NCBI RefSeq assembly: GCF_017876495.1
Contig: NZ_JAGIOB010000001.1
Coordinates: forward strand, 3,596,001-3,660,000
Direction of reading: 5' to 3'
Length of the DNA: 64,000 nt
DNA from: Microlunatus capsulatus
GTDB lineage: Bacteria > Actinomycetota > Actinomycetes > Propionibacteriales > Propionibacteriaceae
Every line of letters begins with the position of its first letter. Positions within the stretch are counted from its first letter, which is position 1. Below, piece by piece: positions 19,415 through 28,037 of this stretch. The position numbers and the translations under genes were made by a program. The notes under the pieces are model-generated. The model saw only the letters and a program-made list of their open reading frames with translations, searched no databases and was not told the DNA's origin.

Positions 19415-19831
19415 TCAGCGCGGGTCGACCAGCTGGCACGTCAGCCGCGCGGTGCAGACCCGGCGGCCGTCGTCGTCGGTCAGCACGACCTCGTAGCTGG
19501 CCACGGCGCGGCCGAGCCGGATCGCCGTCGCGGTGCCGGTGACCCAGCCGCGGCGGACCGAGCGGTGGTGGGTGGCGTTGATGTCGACGCCCACCGCCAC
19601 CCGCCCGGGACGGGCGTGGGCCGCGGCGCCGATGGAGCCCAGCGTCTCCACCAGCACGCACGAGGCGCCGCCGTGCCAGAGCCCCATCGGCTGGGTGTTG
19701 CCCTCGACGGGCATCCGGCCCACCACCCGCTCGGGCGTCAGCTCCAGCACCTCCAGGCCCATCTTCGCGTCCAGCGCACTGGTCATCCCGGCGTACCAGG
19801 CGGGGACGGCGGGGCTCTCGGGGCTGGTCAC
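19415..19831 (-). CDS. PaaI-type hotdog-fold thioesterase
   Basis: A 138-residue single hotdog domain. The PaaI/DUF4442-type signature is visible as GLWHGGASCVLVETLGSIGAA (about 50-70), with MPVEGNTQPMG before it and VGVDINATHHRSVRRG after it. Such enzymes hydrolyse acyl-CoA thioesters; the substrate cannot be told from sequence. The GTG start lies 6 bases from a minus-strand TAGGCT, so the mRNA is probably leaderless. It is divergent from polA, and the two promoters lie within about 45 bases of each other. Confidence 0.82.
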   Translation of the reverse strand: MTSPESPAVPAWYAGMTSALDAKMGLEVLELTPERVVGRMPVEGNTQPMGLWHGGASCVLVETLGSIGAAAHARPGRVAVGVDINATHHRSVRRGWVTGTATAIRLGRAVASYEVVLTDDDGRRVCTARLTCQLVDPR

Positions 19832-19843
19832 CGGCCCAGCCTA
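19832..19843 (-). promoter_or_regulatory. -10 element for the leaderless thioesterase transcript
   Basis: On the minus strand TAGGCT (19843-19838) ends six bases before the GTG start at 19831. Confidence 0.5.
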
Positions 19844-19856
19844 AGCAACCCGGGCG

Positions 19857-19885
19857 TTGTCAGCGGTCGCGGATAGAGTCAGCGC
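19857..19885 (+). promoter_or_regulatory. RecA-NDp/PafBC-type promoter of polA
   Basis: TTGTCAGCG (19857-19865), then 8 bases, then TAGAGT (19874-19879), with GTG of polA 6 bases further on. It matches the published mycobacterial consensus TTGTCRGTG-N8-TANNNT in all but one 9-mer position. No ribosome site is present, so the mRNA is probably leaderless. Confidence 0.75.
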
Positions 19886-22648
19886 GTGCCCGCGAAGACC
19901 GCCCCCTCCTCCAGAGCCGCCAAGAACGCCGCCGCCGCGGCCGCGGCGCCGCCGTCCCGGCCCAAGCTGCTGCTCATCGACGGCCACTCGGTGGCCTACC
20001 GGGCGTTCTTCGCGCTGCCCGTCGAGAACTTCTCCACCCAGACCGGGCAGCACACCAACGGCGTCTTCGGGTTCACCTCGATGCTCATCAACGTCCTGCG
20101 CGACGAGGCGCCCACCCACGTCGGCGTGGCCTTCGACGTGTCCCGGCAGACGTTCCGCTCCGAGATCTACACCGAGTACAAGGCCAACCGCAGCGCGACG
20201 CCGGACGAGTTCAAGGGCCAGGTCGACCTGGTGCGCGAGGTCCTCAAGGCCCTCAACATCCCCTACGTGCAGAAGCCCGGCTTCGAGGCCGACGACGTCA
20301 TCGGCACGCTGGCCACCCAGGCCGAGGCGCAGGGCTTCGACGTCCTCATCTGCACCGGCGACCGCGACGCGTTCCAGCTGGTGACCGAGAACGTCACCGT
20401 GCTCTACCCGCGCAAGGGCGTCTCGGACCTGGCCCGGATGACGCCGGCCACGGTCGAGGAGAAGTACTTCGCCACCCCCACCATGTACCCGGACCTGGCG
20501 GCGCTGGTGGGCGAGACCAGCGACAACCTGCCCGGGGTGCCGGGCGTCGGCCCCAAGACCGCCGTCAAGTGGCTGCAGCAGTACGGCAGCCTCGAGGAGC
20601 TGGTCGCGCACGCGGGCGAGCTCAAGGGCAAGGCCGCCACCGAGTTCCAGGCCCGCACCGAGGACGTGCTGCGCAACCGGCAGATCAACGCGCTGGTCCG
20701 CGACCTGGAGCTCGACGTCGTCGTCGACGACCTGGTCCGTCGGCCGTGGGACCGCGAGGCCACCCACACCCTCTTCGACGGCCTCGAGTTCCGGGTGCTG
20801 CGCGACCGCCTGCTGGAGGCGCTGCCGAACGAGGAGGAGGTGCTGCCCGAGGGCGGCTTCGAGCTGACGGGTGAGGTGCTGGCCCAGGACGCGCTGGCCG
20901 CCTGGCTGGTCGAGCACGCGGCGGGGGAGCGCACCGGCGTCGACGTCATCGGCCACTGGGGCTCGGGCACCGGCGACATCACCGCGCTAGCCCTGGCCGC
21001 TGCCGACGGCGCCGCCGCGTACGTCGACGTCGAGCAGCTCACCCCGGCCGACGACCAGGCGCTGGCCCGCTGGCTGGCCGACCCGACCCACCGCAAGGCC
21101 ATGCACGACGCCAAGGGCCCGCTGCTGGCGCTGTGGGCGCGCGGCTGGGACCTGGACGGCCTGACCTCCGACACCCAGCTGGCCGCCTACCTCACCCGGC
21201 CCGACCAGCGCACCTTCGACCTCGCCGACCTCACCGTCCGCTACCTCAAGCGCGAGCTCAAGGTCGAGGGGTTGCCGGACGCGCTGGACACCGACCAGGA
21301 GGCGCTGGACTTCGGCGACGACGACTCCGGCACCCGGCTGGCGGCCGAGGCGGCCATGGTCCGGGCCCGGGCCGTCATCGACCTGGCCGACGCGCTCGAC
21401 GCCGAGATCGCCCAGCGCAACGGGACCAGCCTGCTGAACGGCGTCGAGCTGCCGCTGCTGCGCACGCTGGCCCGGATGGAGCAGACGGGCATCGCCGTCG
21501 ACCTCGACCACCTGCAGGCGCTGGAGGCCGACTTCGGCGCCAAGGTGACCCAGGCGGCGAACGACGCCTACGAGGTGCTCGGCAAGCAGATCAACCTGGG
21601 CTCGCCGAAGCAGCTGCAGGTGGTGCTGTTCGAGGAGCTGGGGATGCCGAAGACGCGGCGCACCCGGACCGGCTACACGACCGACGCGGACGCGCTGCAG
21701 TCCCTCTACGCCAAGACCGAGCACCCCTTCCTGGCCCACCTGCTGGTGCACCGCGACGCGATCCGGCTCAAGCAGACCGTCGAGGGGCTGCTGAAGTCCG
21801 TCGCCGACGACGGCCGCATCCACACCACCTACGTGCAGACGATCGCGGCCACCGGCCGGCTCTCCAGCACCGACCCGAACCTGCAGAACATCCCGATCCG
21901 CACCGAGGAGGGCCGGCGGATCCGCGAGGCGTTCGTCGTCGGGACCGGCTACGAGTCGCTGATGTCGGCCGACTACTCCCAGATCGAGATGCGGATCATG
22001 GCCCACGCCAGCGACGACGCCGACCTCGTCGAGGCGTTCCGCTCGGGGATGGACTTCCACACCGTCACCGCCTCCCGGGTCTTCGGCGTCGAGCCGGACG
22101 CCGTCACCCCGGCGGAGCGGGCCAAGATCAAGGCGATGAACTACGGCCTGGCCTACGGGCTCAGCGCCTTCGGCCTCAGCCAGCAGCTCACCATCGACAC
22201 CTCCGAGGCCAAGGCGCTGATGGAGGAGTACTTCGAGCGCTTCGGCGGCGTGCGCGACTACCTGCGCTCGCTGGTGGCCGACGCCCGCAAGACCGAGTAC
22301 ACCGAGACGATCCTCGGCCGCCGGCGCTACCTGCCCGACCTGATGAGCGACAACCGGCAGCGCCGCGAGATGGCCGAGCGGATGGCGCTCAACGCGCCCA
22401 TCCAGGGCTCGGCCGCCGACATCATCAAGGTCGCCATGCTGGACGTCGAGCGCGCGCTGGCCGACGCGGGGATGAGCAGCCGGATGCTCCTGCAGGTGCA
22501 CGACGAGCTCGTCTTCGAGGTCGGCACGGGCGAGCGCGAGGCGCTGGAGCAGCTGGTGCGCGACAAGATGGGCCAGGCCGTGGAGATGACGGTGCCCCTC
22601 GACGTGTCGGTGGGGGTCGGCCGCTCCTGGCACGAGGCCGCGCACTGA
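19886..22648 (+). CDS. polA: DNA polymerase I
   Basis: A 920-residue DNA polymerase I for gap filling and Okazaki-fragment processing. An Ala-rich leader of about 25 residues is followed by the 5'-3' exonuclease domain (LLLIDGHSVAYRAFFAL, GFEADDVIGTLA, CTGDRDAFQL, GVPGVGPKTAVKWL). A central 3'-5' exonuclease-like domain lacks the metal-binding aspartates. The polymerase domain has motif A SADYSQIEMR (D696), motif B around KIKAMNYGLAYGLSAFGLS and motif C LQVHDELVFEV (H872-D873-E874). Loss of proofreading is normal for actinobacterial Pol I. The promoter carries the damage-response motif shared with uvrA, uvrB and uvrC. Confidence 0.97.
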   Translation: MPAKTAPSSRAAKNAAAAAAAPPSRPKLLLIDGHSVAYRAFFALPVENFSTQTGQHTNGVFGFTSMLINVLRDEAPTHVGVAFDVSRQTFRSEIYTEYKANRSATPDEFKGQVDLVREVLKALNIPYVQKPGFEADDVIGTLATQAEAQGFDVLICTGDRDAFQLVTENVTVLYPRKGVSDLARMTPATVEEKYFATPTMYPDLAALVGETSDNLPGVPGVGPKTAVKWLQQYGSLEELVAHAGELKGKAATEFQARTEDVLRNRQINALVRDLELDVVVDDLVRRPWDREATHTLFDGLEFRVLRDRLLEALPNEEEVLPEGGFELTGEVLAQDALAAWLVEHAAGERTGVDVIGHWGSGTGDITALALAAADGAAAYVDVEQLTPADDQALARWLADPTHRKAMHDAKGPLLALWARGWDLDGLTSDTQLAAYLTRPDQRTFDLADLTVRYLKRELKVEGLPDALDTDQEALDFGDDDSGTRLAAEAAMVRARAVIDLADALDAEIAQRNGTSLLNGVELPLLRTLARMEQTGIAVDLDHLQALEADFGAKVTQAANDAYEVLGKQINLGSPKQLQVVLFEELGMPKTRRTRTGYTTDADALQSLYAKTEHPFLAHLLVHRDAIRLKQTVEGLLKSVADDGRIHTTYVQTIAATGRLSSTDPNLQNIPIRTEEGRRIREAFVVGTGYESLMSADYSQIEMRIMAHASDDADLVEAFRSGMDFHTVTASRVFGVEPDAVTPAERAKIKAMNYGLAYGLSAFGLSQQLTIDTSEAKALMEEYFERFGGVRDYLRSLVADARKTEYTETILGRRRYLPDLMSDNRQRREMAERMALNAPIQGSAADIIKVAMLDVERALADAGMSSRMLLQVHDELVFEVGTGEREALEQLVRDKMGQAVEMTVPLDVSVGVGRSWHEAAH

Positions 22649-22664
22649 GCGCGGCCGGCCGGGC

Positions 22665-22973
22665 CTAGCCGGCGGGGGTCCAGGTGAAGGCCTCCAGCCA
22701 CCAGCCGTCGTCGGCCGCCCACGAGCGCAGGGCGTCGAAGGCGGCGTCGGTGTTGGGCACGGTGGCCACCACCGCGTCCTCACCCGGCCGGCCCACCTCG
22801 ACGCGCCACCGCCCGGCGGGGGCGCGGACGGCCAGCGCCCGGCTCCCCGCGGTGCCGTCGACGGGCTCGACGAGCACCGAGGCCGCCGCCTCCCAGAGCA
22901 GGGGCCGCAGGCTCTCCGGGGTCAGCGGGTCGGCCACCCGGCCGGTGTCGTCGGTGCCGCGGAAGCCGCTCAT
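22665..22973 (-). CDS. Small hypothetical protein
   Basis: A 102-residue acidic soluble protein that I cannot assign to a family. It contains SLRPLLWEAAASVLVEPVDG near the middle of the N-terminal half and ends WAADDGWWLEAFTWTPAG. No signal peptide or membrane segment is seen. Coding status is supported by an ATG preceded by GGAGGGG at good spacing on the minus strand and by third-position G/C bias. It converges on polA 16 bases away and lies back-to-back with the rpsA leader. Confidence 0.6.
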   Translation of the reverse strand: MSGFRGTDDTGRVADPLTPESLRPLLWEAAASVLVEPVDGTAGSRALAVRAPAGRWRVEVGRPGEDAVVATVPNTDAAFDALRSWAADDGWWLEAFTWTPAG

Positions 22974-23310
22974 CGTGTCCCCTCCTCGAGCCCGGGGTGG
23001 TCCCGGACGTGCTGCGTCCCTGCGAGGCTAGGCGGTGCCGCCGGAGCGGCGGGCGGGGGCCGGTCCACGAGGGGACCGCACGTTTGACCCTGCCGCAGCC
23101 CGAACGTATCCTGAGATGTCGCTGTGGCCTGCGCGACCTCGGACGGAGCAGGTCGCGCGTGTCGAGGGTTCGTCAGTTGTCGGGTCAGGTCTGGGTCCAA
23201 GCACCACGTGTGGGTTTGAGCAGCAGGTTGTCACGCAGCAGGTCCTCCCCTCGACGGGCGGCCGCAGCACACCGGAACACCCACACCTTCCACTATCGGA
23301 GCCCTACTAC
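22974..23310. other. rpsA upstream region and 5' leader
   Basis: 337 bases with no gene. It contains the rpsA promoter at 23084-23112 and a predicted untranslated leader of about 190 bases. No known riboswitch motif was recognised in the leader. Confidence 0.55.
23084..23112 (+). promoter_or_regulatory. Strong sigma-70-type promoter of rpsA
   Basis: TTGACC (23084-23089), a 17-base spacer and TATCCT (23107-23112) form the best housekeeping promoter in the window. The transcript should start near 23119, leaving a leader of about 190 bases before rpsA. Confidence 0.7.
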
Positions 23311-24804
23311 ATGACGTCCTCCCTCGAGGCACCCCCGCAGGTCGCAGTCGACGACTTCGACTCGGCCGAGGCTTTCCTGGCCGCGATCGACGCGACCATC
23401 AAGTACTTCAACGACGGCGACATCGTCACCGGCACCGTCGTCAAGGTCGACCGTGACGAGGTCCTGCTGGACATCGGCTACAAGACCGAAGGGGTCATCC
23501 CCTCCAAAGAGCTGTCCATCAAGCACGACGTCGACCCGTTCGAGGTCGTCAGCGTCGGCGACGTGATCGAGGCCCTCGTCCAGCAGAAGGAGGACAAGGA
23601 GGGCCGCCTGATCCTGTCCAAGAAGCGGGCTCAGTACGAGCGCGCCTGGGGCACGATCGAGAAGATCAAGGAAGAGGACGGCGTCGTCACCGGCCACGTC
23701 ATCGAGGTCGTCAAGGGTGGCCTCATCATCGACATCGGCCTGCGCGGCTTCCTGCCCGCCTCGCTGGTGGAGATGCGCCGTGTCCGCGACCTGCAGCCCT
23801 ACGTGGGCATGGAGCTCGAGGCCAAGATCATCGAGCTGGACAAGAACCGCAACAACGTGGTCCTGTCCCGCCGTGCGTGGCTCGAGCAGACGCAGTCCGA
23901 GGTCCGCCAGAACTTCCTCACGCAGCTGCAGAAGGGCCAGATCCGCAAGGGTGTCGTGTCCTCCATCGTCAACTTCGGTGCCTTCGTGGACCTGGGTGGC
24001 GTCGACGGCCTGGTGCACGTCTCCGAGCTGTCCTGGAAGCACATCGACCACCCCTCCGAGGTCGTCGAGGTCGGCCAGGAGGTCACCGTCGAGGTGCTCG
24101 ACGTGGACATGGACCGCGAGCGTGTCTCCCTGTCGCTGAAGGCGACGCAGGAGGACCCGTGGCAGGCCTTCGCCCGGACCCACCAGATCGGCCAGATCGT
24201 GCCCGGCAAGGTCACCAAGCTGGTCCCGTTCGGTGCGTTCGTGCGGGTCGAGGAGGGCATCGAGGGTCTGGTGCACGTCTCCGAGCTGGCCGAGCGCCAC
24301 GTCGAGATCCCCGAGCAGGTCGTCACGGTCAACGACGACGTCCTGGTCAAGATCATCGACATCGACCTCGAGCGTCGCCGCATCTCGCTGTCGCTGAAGC
24401 AGGCCAACGAGGGTGTCGACATCAACTCCGAGGAGTTCGACCCCACGCTGTACGGCATGGCGGCGTCCTACGACGACCAGGGCAACTACCTGTACCCGGA
24501 GGGCTTCGACTCCGAGACGGGCGAGTGGCTCGAGGGCTACGACGAGCAGCGCGCGGCCTGGGAGCAGCAGTACGCCGAGGCCCACGCCCGCTGGGAGGCG
24601 CACAAGAAGCAGGTCGAGGACGCCGAGAACGCCGAGGTCACCGCGGCGGCTCCCGCGAGCTACTCCTCGGGCGGCAGCACCGGCGGTGGCGCTCCTGCCG
24701 CCGACGTGGCCCCGGCCAGCAGCTCCGCCGCGCCGGAGGGCTCGCTGGCCTCCGACGAGGCCCTGCAGGCCCTGCGCGAGAAGCTGACGGGCGGCGCCTC
24801 CTGA
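23311..24804 (+). CDS. rpsA: 30S ribosomal protein S1
   Basis: A 497-residue protein with four S1 RNA-binding repeats (roughly residues 37-105, 124-188, 209-277 and 294-363), as in other actinobacterial S1 proteins. Repeat markers include GTVVKVDRDEVLLDIGYKTEG, GVVSSIVNFGAFVDLGGVDGLVHVSELSW and GKVTKLVPFGAFVRVEEGIEGLVHVSEL. An acidic, Ala/Ser-rich C-terminal tail follows. S1 binds mRNA on the 30S subunit, and can bind tmRNA. The frame is open further upstream, but ATG 23311 starts the conserved N-terminus and follows a weak CGGAG. A strong terminator follows the gene. Confidence 0.95.
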   Translation: MTSSLEAPPQVAVDDFDSAEAFLAAIDATIKYFNDGDIVTGTVVKVDRDEVLLDIGYKTEGVIPSKELSIKHDVDPFEVVSVGDVIEALVQQKEDKEGRLILSKKRAQYERAWGTIEKIKEEDGVVTGHVIEVVKGGLIIDIGLRGFLPASLVEMRRVRDLQPYVGMELEAKIIELDKNRNNVVLSRRAWLEQTQSEVRQNFLTQLQKGQIRKGVVSSIVNFGAFVDLGGVDGLVHVSELSWKHIDHPSEVVEVGQEVTVEVLDVDMDRERVSLSLKATQEDPWQAFARTHQIGQIVPGKVTKLVPFGAFVRVEEGIEGLVHVSELAERHVEIPEQVVTVNDDVLVKIIDIDLERRRISLSLKQANEGVDINSEEFDPTLYGMAASYDDQGNYLYPEGFDSETGEWLEGYDEQRAAWEQQYAEAHARWEAHKKQVEDAENAEVTAAAPASYSSGGSTGGGAPAADVAPASSSAAPEGSLASDEALQALREKLTGGAS

Positions 24805-24858
24805 GGCACCACCCCCGGCTGAGCCGGACCCCGGTCCGGCACCAGCGCTGAGCTCGAC

Positions 24859-24896
24859 CACGAGGCCCTCCCACCGTCCGGTGGGAGGGCCTCGTG
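24859..24896 (+). terminator. Hairpin terminator after rpsA
   Basis: A perfect 17-bp stem (24859-24875 with 24880-24896) and a GTCC loop, about 55 bases after the rpsA stop. It is one of the strongest hairpins in the window. Confidence 0.85.
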
Positions 24897-24926
24897 CCGT
24901 TCCGGGCCCGGCGACGCCGACCTGCC

Positions 24927-24938
24927 TAGGCTGACGCC
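24927..24938 (+). promoter_or_regulatory. -10 element for a leaderless coaE transcript
   Basis: TAGGCT (24927-24932) ends six bases before the coaE ATG, and there is no ribosome site. Confidence 0.5.
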
Positions 24939-25538
24939 ATGCTGCGGGTGGGTCTGACGGGCGGGATCGCCTCCGGGAAGAGCACGGCCGCCGACGAGCT
25001 GGCGGCCCTGGGGGCCGTGCTGGTCGACGCCGACGTGCTGGCGCGGGAGGTGGTCGAGCCCGGGACGCCGGGGCTCGCGGAGGTGGTCGAGCGCTTCGGG
25101 CGGGACGTCCTCGACGGCGACCGGTTGGACCGCGCGGCGTTGGGCCGGGTCGTCTTCGCCGACGCCGGCGCCCGTCGTGACCTCGAGCGGGTCGTCCACC
25201 CCCGGGTGCGGGCCCGCGCCGCCGAGATCGAGGCCGCCGCCCCGCCCGACGCCGTCGTGGTGCACGTGATCCCGCTGCTCGTCGAGACCGGCCAGGCCGG
25301 GGACTTCGACCTCTGCGTCGTCGTCGACCTCGAGCCCGCGACCCAGCTGCGCCGGCTCCGCGAGCGCAGCGGGCTGGACGAGGCGGAGGCCCGGTCCCGC
25401 GTCGAGGCACAGGCCGGCCGGGCCGAGCGGCTGGCCGTCGCCGACCGCGTGCTGGACAACGAGGGCGGCCCCGACGACCTCCGGCGGCAGGTCCGCGCGC
25501 TGTGGGCAGAACTCACCCCGGGCGACACCCCCGGCTGA
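24939..25538 (+). CDS. coaE: Dephospho-CoA kinase
   Basis: A 199-residue P-loop kinase that phosphorylates the 3'-OH of dephospho-CoA in the last step of coenzyme A synthesis. The P-loop is GGIASGKST (residues 8-16). VDADVLAREVV and HVIPLLVETG are the substrate and lid motifs. It is the short single-domain form, without the C-terminal GrpB-like domain found fused to CoaE in mycobacteria. Its place after rpsA is conserved across actinobacteria. The ATG is positioned for leaderless translation. Confidence 0.93.
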   Translation: MLRVGLTGGIASGKSTAADELAALGAVLVDADVLAREVVEPGTPGLAEVVERFGRDVLDGDRLDRAALGRVVFADAGARRDLERVVHPRVRARAAEIEAAAPPDAVVVHVIPLLVETGQAGDFDLCVVVDLEPATQLRRLRERSGLDEAEARSRVEAQAGRAERLAVADRVLDNEGGPDDLRRQVRALWAELTPGDTPG

Positions 25539-25636
25539 CATACTCCCTCGTGCGCCGGGCCGGGCGGGGTGTCCCGGTCCCGCACCGTGCACAGGCGTCG
25601 GGCCCGACCCGACCCGTCGAGAGGGAACGAACCACT

Positions 25637-26932
25637 GTGGAATGCCCACGCTGCCGCGCCGTGCTCCCGGACGTCGCCCACTTCTGCCAGGTCTGCGGGC
25701 TCGACCAGCGGTCGGGGGACACCGACCGCCGCCAGTCCTTCGCCGCCAAGCCCGACGAGCCCGTCGCGTCCTTCGCGCTGATCTCCTCGATCATGCCCCG
25801 CGGTGCCGGCCAACGCCCCCAGACCTACCGGCTGGCGCTGACCGTCTCGCTGGTCGTCGCCCTGGTCGCCGCGATCTTCGGCGCGATGCCGATCGCCGTC
25901 CTGGTCGCCGCCTTCGCCATCCCGGTCGTCTACGTCGTGTACCTCTACGACGTGAACCTGTGGGAGGACGAGCCGCTCCCCGTGACGGCGCTCGCCTTCC
26001 TGCTCACCGGCGGGCTGGCCCTGGTGTTCACCGTGCTCTGGACGTTCCTGCGCGGTCCGGTGCCCTTCGCGCCCACCGGCCTCGACGGCACCCTGAGCGC
26101 GGCCCCGCGGCTCGGCACCTTCCTGCTCGTCGCGGTCCTCGTCCCCGTGGTCGGGGAGCTGATCCGCCAGGTCGGGCCCGTCGTGCTGGCCAGCCGCCCC
26201 TCGTTCGACGACCTGATGGACGGCCTGACGTTCGGCGTGGTCAGCGGCGTGGCGTACGCCTGCTTCGACACCCTGGTGCGGCACTGGGACCTGCTGACCG
26301 GCGGGCTCCAGGACCAGAACGCCGGGCTGTGGGCCTCGCTGGTCTTCCTCGAGGGCTTCGTGAAGCCCCTGGTCATGGGCACCGCGACCGGCCTCGCCTG
26401 CGCCGAGTTCTCGGGCCTGGGCCGCGGCTACGACGGCTTCACGCCGCGCTACGTGCGGGCGGTGCTGCTGGCCGTGCTGGCGAACGTCGCCTACCAGGCG
26501 GGGACCTACCTCTTCTCCTTCGTCGGCAGCCCCACCCTGGCCGTCCTGCTCAGCGTCCTCTGGGGCCTGCTCATCCTCGGCGTCCTGATCCTGCGCCTGC
26601 GCGTCGTGCTGCACACCGGCCTGATGGAGGCCGCCCTGGAGCGGTCAGCCCGTGAGCGCGGGGCCGGCGAGGACGGGGACCTCCAGTTCTGCGGCCGCTG
26701 CGAGATGCCGCTGCTGGACCACGCCGCCTTCTGCAACGCCTGCGGGACCGCCGTCCGCGTCCAGGCCAAGCCCGAGCGCGCGGGGGTCCCGGCCCTGGCC
26801 GGGGCCGGACCAATGTCGCCCGCAGGGGCCACGTCGGCCGCCCCGGCCGGGGGCCCGCCGGAGGAGCCACCGCCCTCGGAGGACGTCACCGAGGTCCGCC
26901 GTCCGGTCGCCGGTGAGGAGGACCGGGCATGA
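25637..26932 (+). CDS. PrsW-like membrane protein with zinc ribbons at both ends, probably non-catalytic
   Basis: A 431-residue protein. The N-terminus is a zinc ribbon (C3, C6, C17, C20) and a second ribbon lies near the C-terminus (C352, C355, C366, C369). Between them are about eight membrane segments with the spacing of PrsW-family intramembrane proteases. The catalytic motifs look degenerate: the usual EExxK appears as GELIRQ, the second-helix glutamate region reads ACFDTLVRHW, and the later His motif reads GFVKPLVMG. A scaffold or sensor role is therefore more likely than proteolysis; this is inference. GTG 25637 follows GAGAGGGAA. Its stop overlaps the next gene (ATGA), so the two probably work together. 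Confidence 0.6.
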   Translation: MECPRCRAVLPDVAHFCQVCGLDQRSGDTDRRQSFAAKPDEPVASFALISSIMPRGAGQRPQTYRLALTVSLVVALVAAIFGAMPIAVLVAAFAIPVVYVVYLYDVNLWEDEPLPVTALAFLLTGGLALVFTVLWTFLRGPVPFAPTGLDGTLSAAPRLGTFLLVAVLVPVVGELIRQVGPVVLASRPSFDDLMDGLTFGVVSGVAYACFDTLVRHWDLLTGGLQDQNAGLWASLVFLEGFVKPLVMGTATGLACAEFSGLGRGYDGFTPRYVRAVLLAVLANVAYQAGTYLFSFVGSPTLAVLLSVLWGLLILGVLILRLRVVLHTGLMEAALERSARERGAGEDGDLQFCGRCEMPLLDHAAFCNACGTAVRVQAKPERAGVPALAGAGPMSPAGATSAAPAGGPPEEPPPSEDVTEVRRPVAGEEDRA

Positions 26933-27924
26933 GCCAGCAGCCGGGGTCGTGGGACCAGGGCCAGGGCGGCCTGCCGCCGCAGGGGCCGCCGCCGGGCCAG
27001 CCCGGGTACGGCGGGCAGCCCGCCTACGGGCCGCCCGCCGGCTACGGGCAGCAGCCCCCGCCGGGGTACGGGGGCCAGGGCTACGGGGGCCAGGGGTACG
27101 GGGCCCAGGGGTACGGGGCCCCCGGGTACGGGCAGCAGCCGCCCGGCTACGGCGGCGGGGGCCGCGGCCCGGCCGGGCCGTCCCCGCGCGGCAAGAGCAC
27201 CGGGCTCATCCTCGGCCTGGTCGGCGGGGCGCTCGCGCTGCTGGTGCTGATCGGCGGCATCGCCCTCGTCTTCGGCGGGGACGACGGCGACCAGCCGACG
27301 ACGACCATCAGCCCGGGGCTGCCCACGGCCCCGCCGGACGACCCCTCGGCCGACCCGTCGGCGGAGCCGTCCGAGCCGCCGAGCACCGAGCCCTCCGACG
27401 AGCCCAGCGCGTCGAGCAGCCCCGAGCCGGACCCGACGCCCTCCTCGGGCGGCGGCCAGCCGGCCGGTGATGCGGTCGACCTCGGCAACGACATCGCGCT
27501 GGTGCCCGCGCAGGGCTGGGAGGTCACCAAGAAGGCGAAGGGTCTGGCCCAGCTGTCCAACGGCGACGAGCTCTTCCTCGGCCAGGCGCTCGAGCTGGAG
27601 ACGGGCACCAACCCGGGCCAGCTCTGCACCGCGTGGCACAAGCAGGTCGCCGAGGGCGGGGCGGACGCCAAGCTCGCCGACCCGAAGAAGGTCGACCTGG
27701 GCTCGTCGGGGCTGAGCGGGGCCAGCTGCCTCGCCCAGGTCACCGTGTCGGGCGGGCAGGGGTCCAGCGATGTCCTCGTCTACACGGTCGTGTCGGTGCG
27801 GGAGAGCGACGGCGTGACCGTGCTGGGGACCGTCTACTTCACCGCCGGCTCCGACACCGAGCAGGTGGACGAGGACTTCTCCTCGATGGTGACCTCGATG
27901 CTGAAGACGCAGGTCGCGGGCTAG
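26929..27924 (+). CDS. Gly/Tyr/Pro-rich single-pass membrane protein of unknown function
   Basis: A 331-residue protein. Residues 1-85 are a Gly/Tyr/Pro/Gln-rich tail with five consecutive GYGxx repeats. One membrane segment follows (about 88-110: GLILGLVGGALALLVLIGGIALVFG), then a Ser/Pro/Glu-rich linker (about 120-180) and an extracellular domain of about 145 residues (DLGNDIALVPAQGWEVTKKAKGL onward) with two cysteines that could pair. This layout is common in actinobacterial envelope proteins that sit behind zinc-ribbon or PrsW-like genes; no function is known to me. The ATG overlaps the preceding stop, indicating translational coupling. Confidence 0.7.
   Translation: MSQQPGSWDQGQGGLPPQGPPPGQPGYGGQPAYGPPAGYGQQPPPGYGGQGYGGQGYGAQGYGAPGYGQQPPGYGGGGRGPAGPSPRGKSTGLILGLVGGALALLVLIGGIALVFGGDDGDQPTTTISPGLPTAPPDDPSADPSAEPSEPPSTEPSDEPSASSSPEPDPTPSSGGGQPAGDAVDLGNDIALVPAQGWEVTKKAKGLAQLSNGDELFLGQALELETGTNPGQLCTAWHKQVAEGGADAKLADPKKVDLGSSGLSGASCLAQVTVSGGQGSSDVLVYTVVSVRESDGVTVLGTVYFTAGSDTEQVDEDFSSMVTSMLKTQVAG
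27064..27138 (+). repeat. Five tandem 15-base units coding GYGxx
   Basis: Five in-frame units (consensus GGGTACGGGGGCCAG) encode GYGGQ, GYGGQ, GYGAQ, GYGAP and GYGQQ within the preceding gene. Tandem units of this kind can change copy number without a frameshift. Confidence 0.7.
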
Positions 27925-27936
27925 CCCCCGACCCGA

Positions 27937-27971
27937 CGAGGGCGCTTCCGGCGGGTGGGGGAGCGCCCTCG
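27937..27971 (+). terminator. Hairpin terminator upstream of uvrB
   Basis: A 13-bp stem (27937-27949 with 27959-27971, one G-T pair) and a 9-base loop begin 12 bases after the previous stop and end just before the uvrB promoter. Confidence 0.7.
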
Positions 27972-28008
27972 CCGCTGTTCGCGAGGGGCTGACGCGCGGG
28001 CCGGAAAA

Positions 28009-28037
28009 CTGTCGGAGGCCGCGCGTAGGCTTCCCGC
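28009..28037 (+). promoter_or_regulatory. RecA-NDp/PafBC-type promoter of uvrB
   Basis: CTGTCGGAG (28009-28017), 8 bases, TAGGCT (28026-28031), then the uvrB ATG after 6 bases. The 9-mer is identical to the one before uvrA. No Shine-Dalgarno sequence is present. Confidence 0.75.

Noticed and set aside
20806-21400. Missing 3'-5' exonuclease residues in DNA polymerase I as a sign of decay
   Set aside because: Actinobacterial Pol I enzymes typically lack proofreading residues; the reading frame and polymerase motifs are complete.
23163-23190. A fifth damage-type promoter (TTGTCGGGT) in the rpsA leader
   Set aside because: TTGTCGGG is present, but no TANNNT follows at 8 bases, and it lies inside the predicted rpsA leader.
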